NCBI GenBank assembly: GCA_022496205.1
Contig: WTXD01000002.1
Location: 62,001 to 126,000 of the forward strand
Length of the DNA stretch: 64,000 nucleotides
Source of the DNA: Gloeopeniophorella convolvens
Taxonomy: Eukaryota; Basidiomycota; Agaricomycetes; Russulales
Reading direction: 5' to 3'
Positions 22,464-33,059 of this stretch are shown here, in pieces. Numbering within the stretch: position 1 is the first letter of the stretch; every line of letters begins with the position of its first letter. The notes below the pieces were generated by a model, which saw only the letters and a list, made by a program, of their open reading frames with translations, was not told the DNA's origin and did not search any database. Made by a program: the position numbers and the translations under genes.

Positions 22464-24002
22464 CTACCGCCTCTGAGCCCCGTCACGCTCGCTCCCGCCA
22501 AACGACACCGACCAGGCGGAGCTCCGCGCCGACGACCGCGATCGTGCGTACGCGTCGTCGTCGCCATCGCCATCGCCGTCGTCATCGTACCCGGCGGCGC
22601 CGGACCGGCCCCGCGACGCAGCGTCCGAGTAGTGCCCCGACGAGTGCGCGCGCGTCGGCGTGGGCGACGCGCTGCGTGCGCGCTCGCGGCTGCGCGGGCG
22701 GTCGGGGTACGCGCGGGGCCGGCGCGCCGGGGACCGGGAGCGGGGGCTCTGCGAGCGCGACGCGCGCCGGGCGTAGTCGCGCGCGCGGGGGTTCGGCAAG
22801 GTGCGTGCGGGTGTTACGGGCGCGGGCGCGGAAGTTGTCACGGGTACGAGCTGGTAGTGGTACATCTCTGACGGGGCGGGCGGCGCGTTGTAGTACCCGT
22901 GCCCTTGGAAGGAGCGCTGCTGGCTCTGGTGGTGGGGTTGGTGGTGGCCGTGGCTGTAGCCAGTGTAACCACCACGCCCGCCACGGCCGTAGCCGCGGGG
23001 GCCGCTGCTGCCACGCCAAGATCTGTTCTGAGATCGCGGGTGTGGTTAGAAGAGACGCTCGTGGAGAGGGTTGAGCGTGGCGTACTGGCTGCCAGAGCTG
23101 CTCGCGGTTGTCGTGGAACTGCTTGCTGGGGCCAGACGGGATGTGCCCGCGGAGCGGAGCGACGGTGTTGGGGATTGCCCTCGAGTGTCCAGGAGAAACT
23201 TGAGGACGAGGAGCACTCGCAGGTGCGGGTGTGCTCGGTGCTGCTGCTAATGCGAGGGTCGGACGCACACGCCCGAGCTCCTCGAGGAGCCGGTCGATCG
23301 GGGTCTGAATGCGCGTCTCGGTCTTCTCGAGCATTCTGTTGAACGTGTCCTTCAGCTCGGTGGCCGTCCTGTTCGCGTTGACCTCGACGTGCTGGGAGTC
23401 TTTCTTCGTGCTCTGCTCTAGGTCCTGGAAGCGGCGCTCGAGGCCGGCATTCTGCTGCAGCAGCAAGTCGATCTTGCGGTCGCACTCCTCCACCTTGGAC
23501 GCGAGCATCTCATTTGCGGTGACCAGTTGCTCGAGGGTGGCCGCGGTGAGCCCGCCATGCGCCGCGGGTGGCGAGAGTGTCGAGCTGGCGGTGCGCGGTG
23601 GCGGGTCTGCCGTAGCCTTGTCTTTGATCTATATCGGGGCACGGGATCAGCAGGTGGCCGCGTGGCATGCGCGTGCGCACCTTTCGCTTCCTATCGGGCG
23701 GCCCCACCTTGTATATCTGAACTCCATCGAAAACTACTGATCTCTTTCGCTTCAAGGATATGTTGGCCACTGAGGTCTCTGTCGATGTCAGACGCGACGG
23801 GCCAGATTCCCTTCGCTTCTCAGCTAGGGATGCATGCATGAGCGCACTCGACTGAACGTGGTGGTGAACACTCACATCGTGCCACACGGGGAGTATCCTC
23901 CCGAACAAGTGTGTTGCTGACGCTGTCTTCGGGGCCGACGTCGGTCACTGGCGACTCGGGAGTTGCCCATCCGTCATAGTCTCCTATGCGGGTCGCGTCC
24001 AT
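22464..24002 (-). CDS. coiled-coil protein with RGG and RS-rich tail
   Basis: I do not recognise the family. Start MDATRIGDYDGW at 24002. The N-terminus is acidic, then basic clusters SLKRKRS and PDRKRK suggest a nuclear signal. After an intron ending GATATAG comes a predicted coiled coil of about 90 residues (LEQLVTANEMLASKVEECD to IDRLLEELG) with heptad leucines. A Pro/Ala linker leads, through a short intron, to an RGG-type low-complexity block (SWRGSSGPRGYGRGGRGGY, then His/Gln-rich) and an Arg-Ser tail (RASRSQSPRSRSP) closing with an acidic Gly-Asp run. The layout suggests an oligomeric RNA-binding or condensate-forming protein; that is inference. It sits 70 bp upstream of, and on the same strand as, the end of the JmjC gene. 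Confidence 0.65.
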
Positions 24003-24072
24003 GGTGTTAGGGGAGTGACGCGTCTGGTTGGGTGTTAAAAAGGTTGAGTGGCGGGCGGGCGCGAGCTGCTTA

Positions 24073-26387
24073 TCAGCCGCATGCAGAGCTCAAGCTATTG
24101 TCGGCACGCACAGCCATAATCCAAGGCTCGTGCCTATCGTACCAGCCCAGCTGGATATGGTCAGCATTCAAGGGCTGGCAGTGCGGGAACGACAGTGCCG
24201 CTAACGCAAGCCTTTCGCCCATCAGATTCGAAAATCCGTCACCTGACACCTCGGCGCCTATGAGGGCCTTCTTGTTCGAGACGTGCAGTCGTCTCTGTGA
24301 TTTGTGAAACGCGTGCCATTGTATTTGATCTTTGGTCTTTTGCTGGAACACGATGGCCTCTGAGGAATGGATACCTCCCTGGGCAAGGTGGACGAAGCAG
24401 TGGCGGTTGTGGCACTGCCTACAGATCAAGGTGGACATTGCGGGTACCACATGAGGACTTCGGGACCCCTTTGCCCAGCAGTGTACCGTGTCCTGGCGGG
24501 CGGTGCTCAACTTCGTGATGGGTAATCAGATAAGGGCCGTACCTTGGGGGGCTGGTCGTCGCTTCGCCACTTGTTGATGGCCGTTCCGGCCTCGAAGAGA
24601 CCAACCGTGCGCTCTGACTTACAGATCCCATTTCTGAAGGATGGAAAGCTAGTCTTGAGCGTGTCAAGTGAGCCCGTAGAAGGGCATCTGCTCACCGATT
24701 CATGACCTCACCTATCTCATTTATCCCGATGCCCTTCAGGGCGCGAACGGCTCGGTTGTAGTCTGCATATAGTGTCCGGAAAGGCCAGCACTGCATGGGT
24801 TGCATGGGATCGCCACACCGACAGGTGCGTCCTTCTGCGTAGCATCCTGGGCAAATATGAAGGCCGTCTTGAACACCTAGCATATTATCCATAGACAATG
24901 GGCATTCTGTGCAGCAATAGAAGCTGACGAAGATATCGGAGCCACAAAAGTCGCAATGGAATGTGGGATAACCTTCCGCGTCGTATGCGTCGTTGTCGAA
25001 AGTCTTCACCACATGGTGCAGTTTCGGAGCGTTAGGGTGATATTCGTCCAACATAACCTCCTTGAGTAGCCCGAGTAGAACTTGCACATCGTCAGCGAGT
25101 TGCTTCCGTAACGCCTCGCGACTGTCGCCTAGTCAGATCATGGGGGGAACTTCGTCCACTAGTGGTGCTCACTGGCCGAACCCACCACCATTCTTCGTCG
25201 GTGCATAGTCCTCGAGTAGTGCGGTATCTCGACGTAGGGTGTGATGTATCGTGGCTTTGATACGGTAGGTCTCTGATCGACAAACACTGTAGCGTGGTTA
25301 TGTAAGAAAGACTGCGACGCGGCACAAGCCTGATTCTTTACCGTCTGTAGATGGGAAGTTCATGGCGAAGCGCCATCCGGGCGCCAGCGATGGTCATCCG
25401 TGACCAAGACATCTTCACGGTGAGGCCGCCGTGGTTGACGACCTGGTGACAACTCCTCGGCGGTACAAAGACGAAGTCACCAACCCTCTGCTCTGCAATA
25501 TAGACATCGCACGGGGCTTCGGCGAACTCTTCCACGGACATTGTGTAGGATTCCATATCCAATTCTTGTCCTAGGGATTGGAAGTACGTCGCCATCTGTG
25601 GTGCTGCAGAGCTGTCTGTCATGAACCAGAAAGCGCACGCGTCGTCTTCAGTGTAGCACATGAGGTTATGGCCAGAAGAAGCGCATAGATCTTTGTGGCA
25701 TGGGGTGAAGGTGTCACCAGTGCCGAGATAGCACATCAGGCTCTCTACTCGGGACTGCGAGTGGACGTTGGCGAGTTTGTCCTGGGAGGGGAGCCTGTTC
25801 ACTCACGGATTCCGGTAGACTTTTCATTATATCGGTCGGCCCATGAGGGCAAAGCCGACGGGGAATCAGAGACACGGTCTCGAGCCAGCGCTTCCAGGCA
25901 GGAGGACATTCAGCATCCTTTGCATACAAGCGGCACGTCTCTAGAGGACAAGTGAACATTGGAAGAAAAGTGAGATTTGTGAGTCAGAGCCATACCATCT
26001 TCATTTGTGTAGGCACCAATGACCCCTACATGACTCAGGAAGTCTTCAAAAGACGTTTCAGAGTCACTCCGGTCATGTATGTTTCTGACCTGAATGTCTA
26101 TAGCGGAAGAAGCTGTCTTAGCCTGGTGAAAAGGCCAGGCCACCCAGCTCACACTGTTGTCCATTTTCCCTAAGCCAATCTGTATTGAACATATCAGACG
26201 GCCAACCTGAACGTTCGTGCAAGCCCTCGATCACAAGCGGGATTCCCGACTCTTCGTGTTTCCTGAGTACGGCATCGAGGTTCGGGTCTGAGGCAGGGAC
26301 ACGAGGTATCGCTCTAAAGCGTTCGCCACTGCTCACAAGACCGTCCAACGTCCAGCCTGCAGAGGTGAGCAAGCCTGGTGTCGGCAT
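24073..26387 (-). CDS. JmjC-domain protein with Cys-rich C-terminal region
   Basis: Putative 2OG-Fe(II) demethylase or hydroxylase of the JmjC fold, in a form common in Agaricomycetes. I start at the ATG of MPTPGLLTSAGW. The N-terminal part (IPLVIEGLHERSGWP, then RNIHDRSDSETSFEDFL) is cupin-like. The catalytic core is LMCYLGTGDTFTPCHKDLC, with the HxD iron ligands in CHKDL. Next come FWFMTDSSAAP, then VGDFVFVPPRSCHQVVNHGG with the distal His, and VKMSWSRMT. Downstream lie two Cys-rich blocks: FHCDFCGSDIF, YCCTEC, ICPGCYAEGRTCRCG, and later ICRQCHNRHCFVHLAQGG. These look like zinc-binding modules. The gene ends 70 bp before the next minus-strand gene. It is head-to-head with the Zip3-like gene across 190 bp. 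The substrate is unknown; some exon borders near 25.1-25.3 kb are uncertain. Confidence 0.82.
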
Positions 26388-26577
26388 GTCTCGCCTTGAG
26401 AGAGTGAAATGGAGGGATCTTGCAACTGGCACTTCGCCGCGGCCGCGTCAATCAGAGGGTTACGTAACCCGCTTAACCCGTCAGACGCGCTCACGTGCAC
26501 TGGCAGACGCGTTTCTTCCGGACTGCACGAGACGGTCATTTTATTACGATCCTTACACTCGCATCCCCTTCCGCAGC
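26388..26577. promoter_or_regulatory. bidirectional promoter region, JmjC / Zip3-like
   Basis: Only 190 bp separate the two divergent start codons, so both promoters must lie here or inside the genes. An inverted pair of words, GGTTACGTAACC, is centred near 26464 and is a perfect 12-bp palindrome, a candidate binding site. Confidence 0.45.
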
Positions 26578-28084
26578 ATGTCTCATGCATCATCATCTTC
26601 AAGAGCCGAGCCAGATATATGGGAGTTTGTTACCTGCTCAAAATGCCACCTGCCCTTCTCTCTGGACCCTGCAGCGCCCCCTCAAGTGCCATTTTGGCTC
26701 ACGGAATGTGGTCATGTCATTTGCAATCTGCATCTCAGTCTGTGGTGTTTTCTGTGCTGTTGTTACGGGCTGACTTTCTCAGATGCCGATCAATCATGCT
26801 GTGAATGCGGAGCCCAGCGGATACAGATGATACCTCTGCAACGAGAGGTGCGACTGCCATCCCCGCTCCTTTGCCAAGGATCTGACAATCTCGGAGCTGG
26901 ACCCCCCAATGTCCTACTGGTTCTCCTCTGTTCCACAAGCAATGGACACAATATCATACTCTCTCAAGGCTTGTGTATTGGCTTTCTTCGGTTAACTTCT
27001 GACCGAAGTCATCCAGTTTCAACAAGACATGCTCATGTCTCTGATTCGATTCTTGCGGGAGAAGCTGGCGCAGCAAAGAGACGTCCTGCTCCGTGTCAAG
27101 CATGAGCGTGAAGAATTGAAGTCATTAAGAAAGTGCGCTGGCATGGACTCTATAGGATCCGCAATTCACGTTTTCGAAGGACCGTTGAGCAGCTTCGCGC
27201 GGAGAACGAGCAGCTCCGGCTATATGCTGGTTTGGAAGGCAGTGGGTCTCACAACACGGTCGGTTCCAATGCAAAGCGCCGGAGAGTAGACGCATACAAG
27301 TGCGCGGCCCCTCCGAGATAAGTTCCCTTGAGCATCATCGTTAACGACTTCGCAGCAGCGACGGAAGGAATCCGTCAAGTCCTCGTTCAGCGATGACCCC
27401 CTTAGGGCCAAATAGGTTGACTCTGCCTGTCAACCATCAACCACCTACATTCGGACAACGGTCATCTAACACGACCATTGCGGCCTCGAACGACTCGCTA
27501 CAACGCGAACGCCCTGCATCCAGTCGTCTGCAGTGCGTTCTTGATGCCGTGACTAGGGCCACACTCATTACTATCATCGCTCCATGCACAGGCAATACGC
27601 ATATAACCCTCCAGATACGCCGCGCGGGCAACCAGGCCCTTCCGACCCTCGTCAGGGTGCCTCGCACAACCCACATGTACGCGCAATGATGCCTCCACCA
27701 TCTGTTACCCGCGACAATGGCAAGGGCACCTTCTTAGCTGGACCTGCTGCTAGTACCTCGTCCAACGCCCGCGGTCACATGCCTTCAATGATGAACATGG
27801 CCCAACAGCAGTCATACGCCCCGTCAACGGCCATTCCTGGGTCTTCCACTGCTCGCGCTCCTCCCGTCGTGTCTAATCGCTTCATTCCTCGGGTATCGAC
27901 CTCGCACGCAGCTCCAACGAGCTCTGGCTCGCGCTTCGTTCCTCAGACGCCTTCTGGCTCAAGGCGCTTTGTTCCTCCGGTTCCAGCGACTGGTTCTCGA
28001 AATCAGTCTCGCGCTAGCAACCCCGCTAGCATCACGCACGCAGGGCAGAGGGTCCCATTCTTCCCTGGAGCAAGGGCGGGATAG
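26578..28084 (+). CDS. Zip3/RNF212/HEI10-like meiotic RING protein
   Basis: Members of this family act at meiotic crossover sites as SUMO or ubiquitin E3 ligases. Start MSHASSSSRAEPD. The RING has CSKC, a long loop, then ECGHVIC, NLH and SCCEC, spaced as in RNF212. In this reading one ligand is His (NLH) where the family usually has Cys. The family-typical continuation follows: IQMIPLQRE, then LDPPMSYWFSSVPQAMDT, and FQQDMLMSLIRFLREKLAQQ, entering a coiled coil (RVKHEREELKSLRK, then VEQLRAENEQLRLYAGL). The C-terminal 250 residues are Ser/Pro/Gln-rich and disordered, with GSRFVP-type repeats, ending HAGQRVPFFPGARAG. Coiled coil plus Ser-rich tail is the normal layout. Head-to-head with the JmjC gene. 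The exact family branch is inferred from layout and the WF motif. Confidence 0.75.
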
Positions 28085-29211
28085 GTCGCTTGTCTAGACC
28101 TGTCACATCGAGGCTCGAGCTTCTTGTCTTACTCCGTGTCATGCTGTTGTCAAAACACTTAGATGTGTCAACATCTGCATGGCCTCGCAGCGTGTATTAC
28201 TACTATTTTGACTGGTCGGCAGAACAGATACTTGCTGCGGAAGAATATGAATGTGGTTCCTTTCAGTGTTTGACATCAGACACGATGGCCTTGAACCAAC
28301 TATACCCTCTTGGCTGATGCGGGTGGCACTGTCATTTCGCGGAGTCTACAAGCAGCTGTGTCTGGGAACGTGAGCGCCCGACTCCTACCTGCGATACTCG
28401 GGAGCGTCCCTTCAATCAACCCTAGGACTGCGGAGCCGAGTGTCGGACTGGCTACCGCTGCGGTCAGTTCGCGCTTTAGCATGAAGGCTGGGGGCATTGA
28501 CTGCCCCTGCCACGTCCTGTGTAGCATTCTCAAAGCGCCAAGCCTATATGCGACACCTCGCATAAACGATGAGGCAGGCCTACTTACCACGAAGGCGTAT
28601 CGACGCCGAGTAGCGTGCGCAATCGCAGGTCTCCTGCTTTCAATTAGATTGCCGGCCCACGATGATAGATGCAGCCCTGATGGGAGAGTGAGAATGTCAG
28701 CCATAAGCGTGGGTGTGCCATAGCGCCCGGAGGTCATCCCGTGAGCCAGCCAAGCATGAGAAGCTGACGAGGGTTGCTGCGGAAGCTCCAACCAGGCGCG
28801 CACATATACCATGCCGCAGTTTGGCCGAGCGAGGGAACCCGAGCACGGCTGTGCCGCCCAGGTCCGTGTCGAGCACAGGATTTGTTGTGTGGCTGGCCTC
28901 ATCGTAATGGAGATTAGGAAAGCATGTTGTCAGTGTTCCGAACGATCCGACGACAAGTACTGGGAGGAAATGCAAGACTCAAAGGGGAGTTGCACATAGT
29001 CTGGATGGGTTGGTTGTGAGAACTTGAGACAGTGACAGGCGGGCGAACAAATGGTTGTTTGGAGCGGTCGTCACGGTGGCACAGCCACCGAACGGAGAGC
29101 GGCGGGCCTGAGAAACGGAATAAATCACACTTTGCCTTTCGTTCCGTTCCATTTCCTCTGCACTTGCTGGTCCTCGTGCCCCTCTTCTCCACTCTCTCCC
29201 ATAACTGCATC
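28085..29211. other. intergenic, possible small minus-strand gene not resolved
   Basis: On the minus strand about 28914-28697 reads like a small protein segment (VLGFPRSAKLRHGICARLVG). It could splice at a GTCAGC donor to a block near 28670-28580 ending in a strong GTAAGT donor. No family is recognised and the start is unclear, so no CDS is called. The right 200 bp are the LEA-2 gene promoter. Confidence 0.3.
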
Positions 29212-30588
29212 ATGTCTTCCTACGCGCCCGGGCAGCCGAGCCATTACTACACTGACGACAGTCAGCATGATGTTTACCACGACCCCCCTTTTGATCCTTA
29301 CAGTAACCACCGGCCACACGACTCATACGATCAGGCCGGCTACCGCGAGCCCTACACAGACGAGCCTCAGTATCCCATGGAGCCGACGCAGTCGACAGAG
29401 CCGCTAGGCAGGGGAGCCAAGGAGGACGCTCCCTTTGACGTAGAGGAGTTCAATGTCAATCCCCGGCAAGGCGGGTACGTACATCGCCAGCCCTACCAGC
29501 TAGCCCACGTCCTCGGCGTACTCATACTTACTCTTCATACAACAGCTCTAGTAAGCTCCGCACATGGAGATACCAGAACCAGGGTGGCAACATCTGGAAC
29601 CGAGTGCGTACGCGCGGCGACAAGGGCTTGCGAAACGTCGGCGCTGACGCTGTTACTCCCTGCCCATCCGCTCTAGGGATCCCGCCCGCGGTGTTTCTTC
29701 CGCTTCATCTGCTGCACCTTCCTCATTGCGATTTTCCTCATCATCAGTATCGTCCTCTCGCTCGCATTGGTGCGTCCGCCTGCTTGAGCATGTCCCGCAG
29801 CTCCTGACTAATGCAACGTGACTCTGCAGTGGATTGAGCCCCCGGATATCGTCGTTGGTGGCGACGGTAACTCGGTATGTCGCCTGCCCTCGACGCTGCC
29901 ACCCCCCCATTCACGTGTATGTATGTTTTCCAGGTCCCAGTCATTACGCAAGGGATTCAGGTGGTCGGCAATGGGCTTCAAGTAAACCTGGGGCTTCCTG
30001 TGGAGTATGTATTTCAAACTGACGCCTTGAGCCTGCCTCATGCCATACACCTCACAGAGTCATCAACCCGAATTACTTTTCCGCAAAGCTCACGAGCGTG
30101 ACAGCCCAAGTGCGCAATCCTTCTTCGCGCCGTCTGTCAACCACTAACCGCCCATCACAGATCTTCTACCCCATCAACAATACTCTCGTTGGAAACGGGA
30201 CGCTGCACAACGTGAAGCTTCCCGCGCACTCGAACACGAACTTCACCTTCCCATTCTCGATTGACTACACTGAGTCTATCGACCCGAACAACGCCATCAT
30301 CACCGACATCGCAAGTCGCTGCCTCGGCTCGCCACAGGGCGACCTACGAGTGAACTACAAGCTCAAGGTCGGCATCCACGTGTTTTTCCTCACGATCTCG
30401 CCGACGATCAGCAACTCGCTCTCCTTCGCGTGTCCCATCTCCTCGAGCGATATCGAGGTGCGTTGCGTACCGGTCGACCGCCCTGCTCATCGCTGACGAG
30501 GCACCTGCAGGACCTGCTAAAGCAGCTCGGCATCGGCAGCACAGGGTCTGGGACAGGTACCCGCGCCGAGACCGCCGCAGGGCAATAG
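29212..30588 (+). CDS. LEA-2-domain single-pass membrane protein
   Basis: Fungal protein of the LEA-2 (NDR1/HIN1-like) type, about 330 aa in several exons. The start MSSYAPGQPSHYYTDD opens a disordered N-terminal region rich in Tyr, Asp, Pro and His, typically cytosolic. A basic patch precedes one transmembrane helix (FICCTFLIAIFLIISIVLSL) at about residue 125. The extracytosolic part is a beta-rich LEA-2 domain: WIEPPDIVV, then GIQVVGNGLQVNLGLPV, NPNYFSAKLTSVTAQ, IFYPINNTLVGNGTLHNVKL, NTNFTFPFSIDY and LRVNYKLKVGIHVF. It ends in a short Ser/Gly-rich tail. Several N-x-S/T sites are present. The role in fungi is not established. It faces the DUF726 gene tail to tail, 177 bp apart. Confidence 0.75.
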
Positions 30589-30765
30589 ACGTCTCGCTTC
30601 CCATGGACCCGCCTACTAGTTCAGACGACGCACGAACCGTTATGATATCGCATCGCACTCAGACGATCTGCCTCATGTATACAGTATGATTTGGATGTTT
30701 TCGCAAACATCGGACTCTTCTTGGATCGCCTGCGCCTTGTGGTACTTACACTACACAATTAAAGC

Positions 30766-32637
30766 TTATTCCTGCACGTTCAGCCCGTCTGTGTGCATAC
30801 CAGGCTCAACAGCCTCGGCGTCGGCGTCCTCCTTGTCCAGCGCAGGGTCTAGCTCCTGCTCGGTATCCAGCACGAGCTCAGCCTGCTTCTCCGCTTCCTC
30901 CAAGCTGACCCCCGGCACGCCGCACTGCACCAGACACCGCCCGACCATGGCGCGCCACTTGAGGTGCCCATCCACGCCGTCCGCCTCGACGTCCTCAACA
31001 CCCACCACCTCAACCGGCGCGAGCCCCGCGACGCCCCACGCCATCCCCGACACGCGCGCAAGCACCGCAAGAACATAGTCGTCCCGCGCATACGCGTTGA
31101 CCAGCCGCCCCGCGACGACGCGCCGCGCGGCGGCCCACGCGCCCTGCGCGCACTGCACCGGCGCGCCGAGCAGGTACGCGTCCTGTACGAGATGCACGGT
31201 CTCGCCGGGCGGGCGCGCCGCGAGCTGCGTCAGCGCCTCGAAGACGACGAGTGCGCCGAGCGAGCACCCCGCGAGCACCACGGGGCGCGCGCCGAACGCG
31301 CGCGCGGCGAGCAGGTCCGCGAGCACGCCGCCGGCCTTGCGTGCGCGCGCGCATGCGTTGGACCAGGGGTTGTCGACGATGCGCCCGAGGCGCAGCCAGG
31401 TGAGCGGCGCGAGGGAGCTCAGGAGCGCGGCGAGCACGGTGCGGCGCAGGAGCTGCGCTTTGACGTACTGCATGGCTTGCGCGCGCACGAGCGTGCGCAG
31501 CGCGCCGGAGAGCGCCTGCAGCGCCTCGACCTCCTGCCGGTCGCCGCGGGGGCTGTCAGCGCTCTGTGGCCACGAAGAGGTGGCAGCTTGGAGGGACGGT
31601 GCGTACCCACTGCAGCGCATACGTGTCCATATCGTCGCCGAACACCGTCCACGGCTGCACGACGCCCCCGTCCTCCCCGACCCACCCGCCCACACACACC
31701 CGCACCGCAAGTGTCTCCACCGGCGCGCGCACCGGCACAAGCGCGAGGTCACGCACGGCGCCCGCGTGCCGCGCGACCATGCGCCCGCTCGCGCGCGCGC
31801 CGTATGCGCCGAACAGCGTCCCGCACACGGCCGCGGAGCCCGCGAGCGCGGTCGCGAGCGCGCCAGCCGCCGACGCGCCGAGCCCGAGCGCGCCGAGCAG
31901 GCCGCCGACACCCGCACCGACGAGCGGCGCGCCGAGCCCGCCCGTCACGCCGAGCACGATGCCTCCCGCGAGCGCGCCGAGCGCGATGCCCGCCGCGCGC
32001 GCGGGTGCGCTGGCGTGTTCGTGCGCGGCGCGGATGGCCGCCGCGGCGCGCGCGGCGTCGTGTGGGTGCTTGAGCGTGCCGGCGGCGGCGTGCTCGTCGG
32101 GCGCGGCGCCGAGGCTCGCGAAGAGCGCGCGTGTGTGCGCGGAGTAGCGCTGGGTGGCGGAGAGGTGGAGGAGTAGGAGGAGCGTGAGGGTGTGCGTGAG
32201 GTGTGCGGCGTCCGGGAGCGGCGGGAGGCCCGCGAGGGAGGAGTCGGCGAGCGGGCCGAGCGTCGGGCACGCGCCTGTGCCAGCGCGACGGTCAACATTG
32301 AATATTATGGTTAGTATCTTCATTATATGGATTATGAAGAGGAATGGGGCGCACCACCGCCGGGTTGCTGGCACGCGATCCAGGCAGCGCTGAGCACCTC
32401 CTGGGCCCATGCATCAATCGTGCGCAGAAACGCGTCGGAGGTCGCGGTGCCCATGGCGTCCGGGAGCGTACATGTGTCTGCGTTGACATGCAGCCCCACT
32501 GCATCTGCCTCTGCGAGTGCGTAGCGCTGCGCGGTATGGCGGTGTGCGGCAAGACGCCTGGAGAGGTGGGTGAAGATGGCACTGCGGTCGGGCTCTGGGA
32601 GCGCGTCGGGCGCAGTGGCTTGTGCAATGTCTGTCAT
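30766..32637 (-). CDS. DUF726 / TMCO4-like alpha/beta-hydrolase membrane protein
   Basis: Family of membrane-associated putative hydrolases (yeast Yfd4/Mil1-like, human TMCO4). Three exons give about 580 aa. I use the ATG at 32637 (MTDIAQATAPDALP); the upstream in-frame codon is GTG. Exon 1 is helical (IFTHLSRRLAAHRHTAQRYAL). Exon 2 has LTHTLTLLLLLHLSATQRYS and then a very Gly/Ala-rich membrane region (GIALGALAGGIVLGVTGGLG and GVGGLLGALGLGASAAGALA), then GVVQPWTVFGDDMDTYALQW. A 43-nt intron leads to exon 3 with RIVDNPWSNACARARKAGG, the nucleophile elbow GCSLGALVVFEALTQLA (G-x-S-x-G), LVQDAYLLGAPV and VVAGRLVNAYARDDYVL, followed by an acidic tail ending GLNVQE. The order of motifs matches the family. 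A truncated second copy lies at 37166-38125. Confidence 0.85.
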
Positions 32638-33059
32638 CAGTGTCACCTAGTACAATACAGTACAGTTTCAAGCTTCAGCTTCAACGTTCAGTTCGTTGCA
32701 GTGAGTCCCACTGTCAGCTGCGCTCAGCATTTTGAACCAACGGTCGAAGACTCGACTTGGGGAGTCTCACTCCTTGGGAGTGACGTCACTTGCAAGTTAC
32801 CTTGCATGGAGCCCGGGAACGCTCTGTAGTGTCTTCTGTACTGCACCAGCGTGTGCTTGACAGCGATGCAGGCAACCATGTGCATTTTTTCCGCCGTCAG
32901 GCGAATATAGTAAAGCAGGGTGTGGCGGTTCCAATTCAAAATTCCTCAGATTGCGATCATATGTACAGACAAGCCTACATTTAACAAGACGATAGCGACA
33001 CGCAGAGAAGGGAGTGTGCACTAGACGATAGCCAGTACCTTCCCATCGCGTGCTGCGTA
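32638..33059. other. intergenic between DUF726 and FunK1 copy 1
   Basis: Duplicated as a block: the same sequence, with small changes, lies at 38126-38568 between the DUF726 fragment and FunK1 copy 2. It probably holds the 3' end of the kinase transcript and the DUF726 promoter. Confidence 0.55.

Noticed and set aside
30964..32176. Plus-strand open frames of about 360-370 codons over the DUF726 gene
   Set aside because: Antisense shadows of a GC-rich coding region. Their composition is Arg/Ala/Pro-rich with no domain, while the minus strand gives a clear DUF726 protein.
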